DNA from: a virus
Length of the DNA stretch: 27,948 bases
Virus record (IMG/VR): IMGVR_UViG_3300024511_000002
Coordinates: 1 to 27,948 of that record
Reading direction: 5' to 3' (one strand)
The translations under genes and the position numbers were made by a program. How positions within the stretch are numbered: position 1 is the first letter of the stretch; the number at the start of each line of letters is the position of its first letter. Below are positions 20,608-27,283 of this stretch, piece after piece. The notes beneath the pieces were generated by a model. The model did no database searches. It saw only the letters and a list, made by a program, of their open reading frames with translations, and was not told where the DNA came from.

Positions 20608-21557
20608 CGCGCACCTCCCTGCTCGGCGAGCGTGCGCTGGTAGAGACCCTCGGCGGCACGCAGCCGGGAGCGAACCACATCCTCCGGCGAAGGTCGATAG
20701 CCAATCGCCGACAGCGCGTCGGCCAACTTGCGGCCCTCGCAGTGAGCGTGCGAACAGTAGAACGTCGCCGGGCTGCCGGCGCTGCGCTCCCAGATGACGG
20801 TCGACGTGGTCTGACCGTGCCAGTCTGGGTGCGAGTGCTCGCCGGTCCACGGGCAGATGATCGCCCACTTCCCGCCGCCCAAGTCACGCGGCGAGAATCC
20901 CGCCGAGCCAAAGATGTCGATCACGTCGAGGCCGGCCCAATCGATGCCCGAGAGCGACGTGCGGAGCTGGCGGCGGGGCGCTGGCGCGGGCAGCGGGGCG
21001 AGCTGGGCGACGACCTCCGACGCACGGTATGTGCAGCCGCTGTCCTCGACGATCTCGACCGCGAACGGCTCGCCCTTGCAGTGCCAGAAACCGGGGACGC
21101 GCATCACGCGGTCGAGGTTGTGGATCTTCGGGTCCGACTGATAGTGCTGGATGAGGCGCTTCTGGTGGCCGCGGAAGTCGGCGAGCGGGATCGTGTCCGA
21201 GAGGCGCCAGTAAGCGTGGACGCCGGCAAACGACCGCACCACCAGCGACGGCGGCAGATGGAACGACCTCGGGACGAAGCCATCGGTGTCGATCCACAGG
21301 GCGCGCACCGAGCGAATGTTTGAGGCCCGCCGGCCGTGCAGATCGGTCTCGTTCACCGTGACAAACACGCCAGCGCCGGCCGCGTTGGCCCGCGCGAGCT
21401 GGTAGGAGACCGCGGCAAGAGGACCGTGCAGGATTGCCGCCATCGTGCGGTCGCGCCGGGTCGGCGAATCGTCGAACGTCTGCCAAGTCATCGCCGAGAG
21501 CGACGAGCCGGTGAGGATGCGGACGAAGGTGGCAGCTTGGGCGAGATCAGGTCGCAT
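20604..21557 (-). CDS. RepB-type archaeo-eukaryotic primase (317 aa)
   Basis: Probable DNA primase/polymerase making primers for phage replication. Residues about 80-165 show the AEP core: RALWIDTDGF (Asp90 and Asp92, metal ligands), VVRSFAGVHAYWRLS (His114) and HNLDRVMRVPGFWHCKGE (basic residues 150-161), as in RepB primases of plasmids and phages. The C-terminal part has a zinc-finger-like group CPWTGEHSHPDW ... FYCSHAHCEGRKL, like the primase CHC2 finger. GGAGG five bases before the ATG at 21557. The stop overlaps the helicase start, so primase and helicase are made together. It heads the replication unit. Confidence 0.85.
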   Translation of the reverse strand: MRPDLAQAATFVRILTGSSLSAMTWQTFDDSPTRRDRTMAAILHGPLAAVSYQLARANAAGAGVFVTVNETDLHGRRASNIRSVRALWIDTDGFVPRSFHLPPSLVVRSFAGVHAYWRLSDTIPLADFRGHQKRLIQHYQSDPKIHNLDRVMRVPGFWHCKGEPFAVEIVEDSGCTYRASEVVAQLAPLPAPAPRRQLRTSLSGIDWAGLDVIDIFGSAGFSPRDLGGGKWAIICPWTGEHSHPDWHGQTTSTVIWERSAGSPATFYCSHAHCEGRKLADALSAIGYRPSPEDVVRSRLRAAEGLYQRTLAEQGGAR

Positions 21558-21672
21558 GCGAGCCTCCAGCCATCGCCCACGACACCAGCAGGCGCAACCC
21601 CGGAAGTCGCGGAGACAGACACGCGACGTCGGGCCGTACTGATGCCGTGGGCGATAGCAAGGAGGTGAACAT
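21547..21672 (-). CDS. Possible leader peptide or small upstream gene (41 aa)
   Basis: The minus-strand ATG at 21672 follows shared leader block C (GGAGACAG ending seven bases before it) and the predicted promoter at 21720-21748, exactly as the first genes after blocks A and B. It encodes MFTSLLSPTASVRPDVACLS and on, with a hydrophobic LRLLVSWAMAGG near the end, stopping at 21547, 11 bases inside the primase gene. No family recognised. It may be a leader peptide coupling translation of the primase. A competing plus-strand open frame (21671-21832) covers part of the same bases, so only one, or neither, may be real. Confidence 0.35.
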   Translation of the reverse strand: MFTSLLSPTASVRPDVACLSPRLPGLRLLVSWAMAGGSHAT

Positions 21673-21678
21673 GGGGCG

Positions 21679-21712
21679 CTGTCTCCGGAACCCAACGGCG
21701 TTGCGGGCCGTT
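21679..21712 (-). repeat. Shared leader block, copy C
   Basis: Minus strand: AACGGCCCGCAACGCC, then ten bases and GGAGACAG before ATG 21672. It starts exactly where transcription from the 21720-21748 promoter is expected to begin. Copies A and B: 14769-14800 and 13557-13585. Confidence 0.6.
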
Positions 21713-21719
21713 GCTGGCA

Positions 21720-21748
21720 ACCCTACCCCGACGGGCAGCAGCCGTCAA
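21720..21748 (-). promoter_or_regulatory. Promoter of replication operon
   Basis: Minus strand: TTGACG (21748-21743), 17-base spacer, TAGGGT (21725-21720). The start is expected near 21712-21713, at leader block C. It would drive primase, helicase, SSB and the genes below. A CGAGGGACA element lies 20 bases upstream of the -35. Confidence 0.65.
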
Positions 21749-21762
21749 GACGGCCACCAAAA

Positions 21763-21777
21763 GGGACACGAGGGACA
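21763..21777 (+). repeat. GGGACACGAGGGACA element 1
   Basis: Direct copy, core CGAGGGACA at 21769-21777, followed by AG rather than CG. Within the plus strand it contains two GGGACA half-sites nine bases apart. Confidence 0.6.
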
Positions 21778-21793
21778 AGCGCGGGCCTCGATT

Positions 21794-21810
21794 CGGGACG
21801 CTTTGTCCCG
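21794..21810. repeat. Palindrome CGGGAC-N5-GTCCCG
   Basis: Perfect 6-base arms around GCTTT; shares the GGGAC half-site with the neighbouring elements. No T-run follows, so it is not read as a terminator. Confidence 0.5.
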
Positions 21811-21837
21811 TGGTAAGGGGCTGAGACCATAAGGGAA

Positions 21838-21854
21838 GGGACACGAGGGACACG
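21838..21854 (+). repeat. GGGACACGAGGGACACG element 2
   Basis: Exact CGAGGGACACG core at 21844-21854, same orientation as the copy at 21763, directly before a TTTTTT run that opens the A/T-rich stretch. Confidence 0.65.
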
Positions 21855-21869
21855 TTTTTTCTAGAATGG

Positions 21870-21883
21870 GGATCACATGATCC
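21870..21883. repeat. Palindrome GGATCA-CA-TGATCC
   Basis: Perfect 6-base arms with a 2-base centre inside the A/T-rich stretch; contains two GATC sites, possible targets of Dam-type methylation. Regulator or initiator binding is inferred. Confidence 0.45.
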
Positions 21884-21939
21884 AATTACAGGTTGGGAAA
21901 AAGGCCCAATTTCTCTAATTAGGAAAGTTCCAGCCAAAT

Positions 21940-21956
21940 CGTGTCCCTCGCGTCCC
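21940..21956 (-). repeat. GGGACGCGAGGGACACG element 3
   Basis: Minus-strand copy with the exact CGAGGGACACG core (plus strand CGTGTCCCTCG at 21940-21950), facing the two plus-strand copies across the A/T-rich stretch. Confidence 0.65.
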
Positions 21957-21993
21957 AATGGCTGAAAGGTCGCGCAATGGTTGAGCAAAGTGC

Positions 21994-22013
21994 GGGACAC
22001 GTCGTGTCCCTCG
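21994..22013 (-). repeat. Element 4 with GGGACAC-N3-GTGTCCC palindrome
   Basis: Perfect 7-base arms at 21994-22010, and the right arm extends to the exact CGAGGGACACG core on the minus strand (22013-22003). Lies 20 bases upstream of the rightward -35 box. Confidence 0.65.
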
Positions 22014-22033
22014 CGGGCGCCCGCGGTTTACGG

Positions 22034-22063
22034 TTGACCCTGCGGCGTGCGGCGCGGTAGGCT
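22034..22063 (+). promoter_or_regulatory. Promoter of packaging/portal unit
   Basis: TTGACC (22034-22039), 18-base spacer, TAGGCT (22058-22063); start expected near 22070, 40 bases before the ATG at 22110. The -10 matches only T, A and final T, similar to the -10 boxes TAGGGT and TACCTT of the minus-strand promoters. Weak alone, supported by likeness and position. Confidence 0.45.
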
Positions 22064-22109
22064 GCAAGGGTCGCCGCCACCTAACGACCAGGCGGCCCAA
22101 GGAGCTCCT

Positions 22110-22706
22110 ATGCCGATCGCCACGTTCACCGCCAAGGAGCTCTCGAGGCTCTCCGGTTTCAGTTACTCCAACCCGGCCTCGCAGGCTGTAGCCACCAAGC
22201 TCAACGCTGTAACGGCGGAAGTCGTGCAGAACAACCCGTTTGCTCCGGTGAGCGATTCGGTCGCGAGTGCGGCTGGCCCCGTCACGACGGCGTTCGCTAC
22301 CAAGGTGACGATTCCGGCAAACACGCTGGCTGTGGGCTCGCGGTTGCGGATTACCGCGGCGGGCACCGTGGTTGCCTCGGCTGGCGCGGTCAACCTGACG
22401 CTCTCGATCAAGCTGGGCGCGACGACCGTCGTCACGACTGCGGCCTACGACCCGGCGGCCACCAATCCCTTCCTGATCAGCTCGGACGTCATCGTCCAGT
22501 CGGTGGGCGCGGGAGGCAAGTTCAACAGCGGTTCGCTCATGGTCTACAAGACCTCGACGCCGTCGACGGTGACCGACGTGGCGAGCGCCTATCAGGCCAA
22601 CGTCAACACCACCATCGCCAACGACGTGACCGTCGTCGCCTCGTGGGCGGCTGGCGCAGGCGAGACGGTGGTGCTCAACGTGCTGTCGGTCGATCTGACC
22701 TACTAA
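22110..22706 (+). CDS. Predicted beta-sandwich virion protein (198 aa)
   Basis: No named family recalled with certainty. The pattern FATKVTIPANTLAVGSRLRI followed by TAAGTVVASAGAVNLTLSIK and FLISSDVIVQSVGAGGKFNS resembles jelly-roll domains that occur in fibre, decoration and base proteins of phages: alternating strands, many Thr, Val, Ala and Gly, no Cys. N-terminal 35 residues look helical (AKELSRLSGFSYSNPASQAV). AAGGAG five bases before the ATG at 22110. It is the first gene of the rightward unit and lies apart from the other fibre genes, so it may be a late-made decoration or fibre protein. Structural role inferred. Confidence 0.6.
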   Translation: MPIATFTAKELSRLSGFSYSNPASQAVATKLNAVTAEVVQNNPFAPVSDSVASAAGPVTTAFATKVTIPANTLAVGSRLRITAAGTVVASAGAVNLTLSIKLGATTVVTTAAYDPAATNPFLISSDVIVQSVGAGGKFNSGSLMVYKTSTPSTVTDVASAYQANVNTTIANDVTVVASWAAGAGETVVLNVLSVDLTY

Positions 22707-22723
22707 CCTGCGCTGGAGGGCGC

Positions 22724-24013
22724 GTGAGCAAAGACCTTCGCAACGTGCCCGACAATCAGGCGGCGGCAGTCTGGGAGCCGCTCACGGTATTGCAGCCGTG
22801 GGCGGCCAACCCTCGCGACAACAAGGCGGCGATCGACGAGGTGGCCAAGTCCATCCGGCGCTTCGGCTGGGGCGCGCCCATCGTCGCCAACGCGCGCAAC
22901 GGCGAGATCATCGCAGGGCATACGCGGTATGCGGCGGCGCAGAAGCTCAAGCTCGACCAGGTGCCAGTGCGATGGCTCGACCTTGATCCGGCCGATGCTC
23001 ACGCGCTCGCGCTCGCGGACAACAAGGTGGGCGAAGTGGCGACGTGGGACGATGCGACGTTGCGCCAAGTGCTCGCCGAGCTGAAGGAGGCAGACGAATC
23101 GCTGCTGGCGGATACAGGCTTCAGCGACGAGGAATTGGCGCGGCTGCTTGGCGATGTCGAGCCGACGGTGCTGGAGCCAGAAGGCGAGCCGCCAGAGGTC
23201 GACGAGGCGGGGCCGGTGCATAGCGTGCCGGGAGAGATCTATCAGCTAGGGCCGCATCGGTTGATGTGCGGCGACTCGACGAGCGTGGATGCGGTCGAGC
23301 GGTTGATGCAGGGCGAGAAGGCGGATCTTTGCTTTACGTCCCCGCCCTACAATGCTGGCGATAGCGAGCGACTATCAGGCAACACGCACACAACAGACAA
23401 CAAGTATGGACTGTATCAAGACAACAAGTCCCATGGCGAATACAAAGACCTATTGTGTGAGTTTAGCTCTACATGGCTGATGGTTAGCAAGTGCCTGTGT
23501 GTCAACATGCAACAGCTTGCCGGTAACAAGATTGCGTTTGTTGAGTATCTGCACGAAATGAGATCGCATCTTGTTGACGTTGCAATCTGGGATAAAGGTC
23601 ACGGCGCCCCTCAGATGGCGGCCAACGTTATGGCTAATCGCTTTGAATACCTTATCTTTCTATCGCCACAACCCAATCCGAGCAGGGCGATACCATGCGC
23701 CTCTTTTCAAGGCACAGTGCAGAACGTTTATTCTGCGCCACCTCAACGGAACAATGAGTTTGCGAACATTCATGCCGCAACTTTTCCGATTCATCTGCCA
23801 ACGTGGGCAATCGAAACATTTACATCAGTTGACGCAATCATAAGCGATGCTTTTGGTGGAACGGGGACGACGCTTATCGCCTCGGCGCAAAGCGGACGCA
23901 AGGCGCGGCTGATGGAGCTTGATCCGCGATACTGTGACGTCATCCGGCGGCGGTGGACGCGATGGGCCAAGGCCAACAACGTCGAGGCCGGTAGCGGGGC
24001 GCTCGATGGGTAG
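22724..24013 (+). CDS. ParB-like domain fused to DNA methyltransferase (429 aa)
   Basis: N-terminal ParB/sulfiredoxin-type domain: LQPWAANPRDNKAAIDEVAK, FGWGAPIVANARNGEIIAGH and TRYAAAQKLKLDQVPVRWLD, followed by LALADNKVGEVATWDDATLR. C-terminal methyltransferase: LGPHRLMCGDSTSVDAVERL, motif IV TSPPYNAG near 205-212, and motif I DAFGGTGTTLIASAQ near 375, i.e. beta class with SPPY, suggesting N4-cytosine or N6-adenine. The fusion is common in phages next to terminase. GTG 22724 with GGAGGG five bases upstream. Nucleotides about 23350-23870 (recognition part) are clearly richer in A+T than both flanks, a sign of module exchange. Stop overlaps the small terminase gene by eight bases. Confidence 0.88.
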   Translation: MSKDLRNVPDNQAAAVWEPLTVLQPWAANPRDNKAAIDEVAKSIRRFGWGAPIVANARNGEIIAGHTRYAAAQKLKLDQVPVRWLDLDPADAHALALADNKVGEVATWDDATLRQVLAELKEADESLLADTGFSDEELARLLGDVEPTVLEPEGEPPEVDEAGPVHSVPGEIYQLGPHRLMCGDSTSVDAVERLMQGEKADLCFTSPPYNAGDSERLSGNTHTTDNKYGLYQDNKSHGEYKDLLCEFSSTWLMVSKCLCVNMQQLAGNKIAFVEYLHEMRSHLVDVAIWDKGHGAPQMAANVMANRFEYLIFLSPQPNPSRAIPCASFQGTVQNVYSAPPQRNNEFANIHAATFPIHLPTWAIETFTSVDAIISDAFGGTGTTLIASAQSGRKARLMELDPRYCDVIRRRWTRWAKANNVEAGSGALDG

Positions 24014-24440
24014 TCCAGGTCGGCCAACCAAGCGCACGCCTGAGACGGTCAAGAAGCTGTGCGATGCGATTCGGCTCGGCGCAAGCTACGGCGATGCGTG
24101 CGGCTATGCTGGGATCGACCATGACACATTTACGCGGTGGCGGCAGGATTTCCCGGAATTTGCGGCAGAAGTAAAGGAAGCAGAAGGCAGCGGCCGCGTG
24201 CAGCTCATCGCCAAGATCCAGAAGGCGGCGAATGACGGCAACTGGCAAGCGGCAGCGTGGATGCTCGAGCGGCGAGACCCGCAGAATTACGGGCGCACCA
24301 TGCGGACGCAGGTGACCGGCGCCGACGGCGGCCCGGTGCAGATGGCGGCTCAGGTCGTGGTGGTTCCGGCGCTGGCAAGCTCGTCCGACGAGTGGGCATC
24401 GACGCTGGCCATCGAGGCGCCGAGCGATGGCGCCGACTAA
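24006..24440 (+). CDS. terS: Terminase small subunit (144 aa)
   Basis: DNA-recognition subunit of the packaging motor. Visible pattern: GRPTKRTPETVKKLCDAIRL, GASYGDACGYAGIDHDTFTRW (helix-turn-helix), then EFAAEVKEAEGSGRVQLIAK and DGNWQAAAWMLERRDPQNYG, as in the terminase-small-subunit-like family. The C-terminus is short and acidic, likely the contact with the large subunit. ATG at 24006 overlaps the methyltransferase stop by eight bases; Shine-Dalgarno is weak, so translation is coupled. The large subunit gene starts 14 bases before this one ends. Confidence 0.85.
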   Translation: MGSPGRPTKRTPETVKKLCDAIRLGASYGDACGYAGIDHDTFTRWRQDFPEFAAEVKEAEGSGRVQLIAKIQKAANDGNWQAAAWMLERRDPQNYGRTMRTQVTGADGGPVQMAAQVVVVPALASSSDEWASTLAIEAPSDGAD

Positions 24441-25728
24441 GCCCAAAGTCGCGTGGCGGCCGAATCCCGGCCCGCAGACGTGGCTGGTGACCTGCCCGGT
24501 CGCCGACATCCTCTGCGGTGGCGCGCGAGGCGGCGGTAAGACCTTCGGGATGCTCGGCTGCTGGCTCCAGCATCAGGCGACCTACGGCAAGGACGCCAAG
24601 GGCGTCTGGTTTCGGCGGTCGATTCCTGAGATCGAAGGCGCTCAGGCCGAGATGCTCAAGATTTTTCCGTTGGTCGGGGCGCAGTACCAAGCGCAGGGCC
24701 GGACGTGGGTGTTCCCTAGCGGCGCCACGCTCAAGCTGCGGTATCTCGAGAGCGACCAAGACGCCAACCGCTACCAGGGCCACGAGTACACGCTGCTCCT
24801 GTACGACGACGTCGGCACGTGGCCCTCGCCGGTCCCGATCGACTTCTTGCGCGGCACCTTGCGCTCGGCCGCCGGCGTGCCGTGCCGGATGATCAGCTCG
24901 GCCAATCCGGCAGGCCCCGGTCACGAATGGCTCAAGGCGCGGTATCTCACGCCATCGCGACCGCTGTCGCCGTTCTGGTCGGACGAGGGCGGCAAGCCAC
25001 CGATTCAGCGCGTCTACATCCCGTCGACCATCAAGGACAACCCCTACCTCGCACCGGACACCGAGGCGGGAAAGCAGTACCTGACGCAGCTCCACCATGC
25101 AGGCCCGGCGCATATCGTCGCGGCATGGATCGACGGCGACTGGGACCTCGAGCCCGGTGGCGCCATGCTCGAGCCGGCGTGGCTCGATAACACCTTCGAT
25201 GTGCTGCCCGAGCGTGGCAAAGGTCGGCTGGTCATCAGCATCGACCCGGCGGAGGACGTTGGCGCAACCAACGACGAGACCGGCATCGTCGTCGGCCTGC
25301 ATCACGGCCATTTCGTCTACCTGCTGCACGCCGAGGCGGTCAAGCTGCTGTTGGCGCCGCTCGAGGAACGGATCGAGCAGCTCTGTCGCGAGCATCAGCC
25401 CGATCTGATCCTCGTCGAAAAGAAGTCGGTGGGCGGCCCGCTTGTGCAGAACCTGCGACGTCGACCAGGTTGGCGGTGGGCGACGCAGGCCCTCGACCCC
25501 GGCCGCAGCTCGAAGGCCGAGCGCATGTGGGCACAGGCGCCGTGGTTCCAAGGCGGTCGCGTACTGGTGCCCAAGTCGGCGCCGTGGCTCTACGACTACC
25601 GCCGCGAGCTGCTGCGCTTCACTGGCAATCGCAAGCTCAACGAGCGCGACAACCGCGTCGACGCGACCTCGCAGCTCTTGCGCTACTTCGGCAGCGGTCA
25701 CGCGGCGCTTGCGCTCCTTTCGGCATAG
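24427..25728 (+). CDS. terL: Terminase large subunit (433 aa)
   Basis: ATPase-nuclease that cuts and pumps phage DNA into the head. ATPase: Walker A GGARGGGKT at 31-39; Walker B region YTLLLYDDV with Asp127-Asp128 where most families have Asp-Glu; coupling motif MISSANPAG near 155-163. RNase H-like nuclease: Asp273 in LVISIDPAED, Glu331 in LILVEKKSVG, and Asp408/Asp412 in NERDNRVDATS. Length is typical. ATG 24427 lies inside the small subunit gene, with GAGG nine bases upstream. The Asp in place of the catalytic Glu deserves a check by alignment but need not mean loss of activity. Confidence 0.93.
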   Translation: MAPTKPKVAWRPNPGPQTWLVTCPVADILCGGARGGGKTFGMLGCWLQHQATYGKDAKGVWFRRSIPEIEGAQAEMLKIFPLVGAQYQAQGRTWVFPSGATLKLRYLESDQDANRYQGHEYTLLLYDDVGTWPSPVPIDFLRGTLRSAAGVPCRMISSANPAGPGHEWLKARYLTPSRPLSPFWSDEGGKPPIQRVYIPSTIKDNPYLAPDTEAGKQYLTQLHHAGPAHIVAAWIDGDWDLEPGGAMLEPAWLDNTFDVLPERGKGRLVISIDPAEDVGATNDETGIVVGLHHGHFVYLLHAEAVKLLLAPLEERIEQLCREHQPDLILVEKKSVGGPLVQNLRRRPGWRWATQALDPGRSSKAERMWAQAPWFQGGRVLVPKSAPWLYDYRRELLRFTGNRKLNERDNRVDATSQLLRYFGSGHAALALLSA

Positions 25729-25745
25729 CGGCAGGATTGGCCACC

Positions 25746-27281
25746 ATGGCACGCAAGAAGATCGCCGATCAGACCTCCCGCCGCATGTCCGACGACGCCG
25801 CCCGACAGGACGCCGCCGCCGAGCGTCGCCGAGCGCGCATGGAGGACGCCCGCCGACAGGCCGAGCGCACGATGGCCCGCGCCGACGGCTGGTCGTCGCT
25901 CTACACCGGCGCCGGCCTTCCCGGTCGCGACAAGACCGAATCGTTTGAGTTCAAGGCGCGCGCTCGAATCGAGTGGAACCAGCTCCAGAACCTCTACCGA
26001 CAGAACTGGATCGCAAAGCGGCTGGTCGACGACGTCGTCGGCGATGCCACCCGCAGCGGTTTCGAGATCGACTTCGAGGCCACCGACGGCGGCGCTCCGA
26101 CGGACGACCTCAAGTCGATGGTCAAGCAGGAGTGGCAGCGGCTGCACGCGATCCAGCAGTGCGCCGACGGCCTCCGGTGGGCGATGGTCTTTCGCGGCGC
26201 GGTCGGCCTGCTGCTCACCGACGACGTTCCGGCCGGCCTGTCGCAGCCGATGCAGTCGGGCATGGAAGCCTACACGACGCTCGCGACGCCGCTGCCCGAG
26301 GGCGACTTCGGCGCGGTCAAGCAGATCGTGATCGTCGATGCACGCTACGCGCTGCCAGACATCTCGCTGTACGACGACGACGTCGACAGCATCAACTTTG
26401 GCCTCCCGGTGTACTACCAGGTCACGCCCTACGGCCAGTCGACCAACACGGTGAGCTATCGCGTCCACTGGTCGCGCCTGCTCCGCTTCAACGGCGTCCC
26501 CACCGACATGCTGACTCGCGTGGCCAACCTGACGTGGGGCGATTCGGTCTACGAGGCGTGCTTTGACGCGCTGCGTCGTTACGGGATGGCCTTCGACGGC
26601 GTGGCCGTCACGGTCTCCGAGTTCGCGCAAGGCGTGCTCAAGATGAAGGATCTTTCGCTCAACCTCGCGAGCGATCAGGTCTCGTCGGTCATCACACGGA
26701 CGCAGGCCTTCAAGATGGGCCTCGGCGCGTTCGGCTTGGCGCTCATCGATGCCGACGCCGAGGAATACCAGCGGCTCGGCCAGCCCGTCGGCGGCCTCGA
26801 TAGCCTGCTCGAGAAGTTCAAGATCGAGATCGCCGGCGCATCGCGGATCCCGCAGTCGCGCTTGTGGGGTAATCAATCAGGCCGCCTCGCTGGAGCTCAA
26901 GAGGACCACCGCCTGTGGGCCGAGTACGTCCACGGCTGGCAGGTGCAGTCGGTCATCCCGCAGCTGACACGGTTGACCACTCTCATCTTCGCGTCGAAGG
27001 ACGGCCCGACCAAGGGCGAGCTGCCGCCCCGGTGGGTGATTCGCGCCAACCCGATCGATCCGCCCGACCTCGACAAGGAGATCGAGCGGCGCGAACGGCA
27101 AGCCAAGGTCGACCAGGCCTACTATCAGATGGACGCGCTCGAGCCGGTGGAGATTCGCCAGTCGCGCTTCGGCGGTGTCTCCTACAGCTACGAAACGACT
27201 CTTGATCAAGCGATCAGCGAGCAGAAGGCCGAGGCCCAGACGGCCGCCGCAGCGCCAGAGCCCGGCCTGCCCGAGGAGTGA
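25746..27281 (+). CDS. Portal protein, DUF1073 type (511 aa)
   Basis: Dodecameric ring through which DNA enters the head. The DUF1073 pattern is visible: YRQNWIAKRLVDDVVGDATR near 95, ADGLRWAMVFRGAVGLLL, the YRVHWSRLLRF element near 240, GDSVYEACFDALRRYGMAFD, then LEKFKIEIAGASRIPQSRLW and GNQSGRLAGAQEDHRLWAEY, followed by PQLTRLTTLIF. N-terminal 45 residues are very charged, and the last 20 are Ala/Glu/Pro-rich. Databases may label this family Acb1-like, but I see no pair of HxT/S motifs of the anti-CBASS phosphoesterase. Directly after terL, the normal order. Confidence 0.85.
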   Translation: MARKKIADQTSRRMSDDAARQDAAAERRRARMEDARRQAERTMARADGWSSLYTGAGLPGRDKTESFEFKARARIEWNQLQNLYRQNWIAKRLVDDVVGDATRSGFEIDFEATDGGAPTDDLKSMVKQEWQRLHAIQQCADGLRWAMVFRGAVGLLLTDDVPAGLSQPMQSGMEAYTTLATPLPEGDFGAVKQIVIVDARYALPDISLYDDDVDSINFGLPVYYQVTPYGQSTNTVSYRVHWSRLLRFNGVPTDMLTRVANLTWGDSVYEACFDALRRYGMAFDGVAVTVSEFAQGVLKMKDLSLNLASDQVSSVITRTQAFKMGLGAFGLALIDADAEEYQRLGQPVGGLDSLLEKFKIEIAGASRIPQSRLWGNQSGRLAGAQEDHRLWAEYVHGWQVQSVIPQLTRLTTLIFASKDGPTKGELPPRWVIRANPIDPPDLDKEIERRERQAKVDQAYYQMDALEPVEIRQSRFGGVSYSYETTLDQAISEQKAEAQTAAAAPEPGLPEE

Positions 27282-27283
27282 CC

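Larger units (their letters stand above)
21749..22033. promoter_or_regulatory. Divergent control region, candidate replication origin
   Basis: No convincing gene. The stretch holds four copies of a CGAGGGACA(CG) element (two per strand), three palindromes, and the most A/T-rich run of the window (21853-21930, with TTTTTT, GGGAAAAAGG and TTTCTCTAATTAG). It lies between the leftward primase promoter and the rightward packaging promoter. A/T-rich DNA flanked by iterated elements beside primase and helicase genes is the usual build of an origin; an operator cluster for a phage regulator is the alternative. Both are inference. Confidence 0.5.

Noticed and set aside
21671-21832. Plus-strand 53-aa frame with strong ribosome site and P27-terminase-like start
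   Set aside because: Not listed as a gene: it covers leader block C, the -10/-35 of the primase promoter and two repeat elements, and a real small terminase exists at 24006. Kept only as a finding.
21794-21860. Hairpin CGGGAC/GTCCCG and the TTTTTT run as a terminator
   Set aside because: The T-run is about 43 bases beyond the hairpin, and no stem directly precedes it.
24205-25752. Long open frame antisense to the large terminase
   Set aside because: Arg/Ala-rich shadow typical of G+C-rich DNA; the plus strand carries a fully recognisable terminase with conserved motifs over the same bases.
25746-27281. Reading the DUF1073 protein as an anti-CBASS nuclease (Acb1)
   Set aside because: Gene order and motifs fit a portal; the paired HxT/S motifs of 2H phosphoesterases are not seen (a lone HWS belongs to a portal element).
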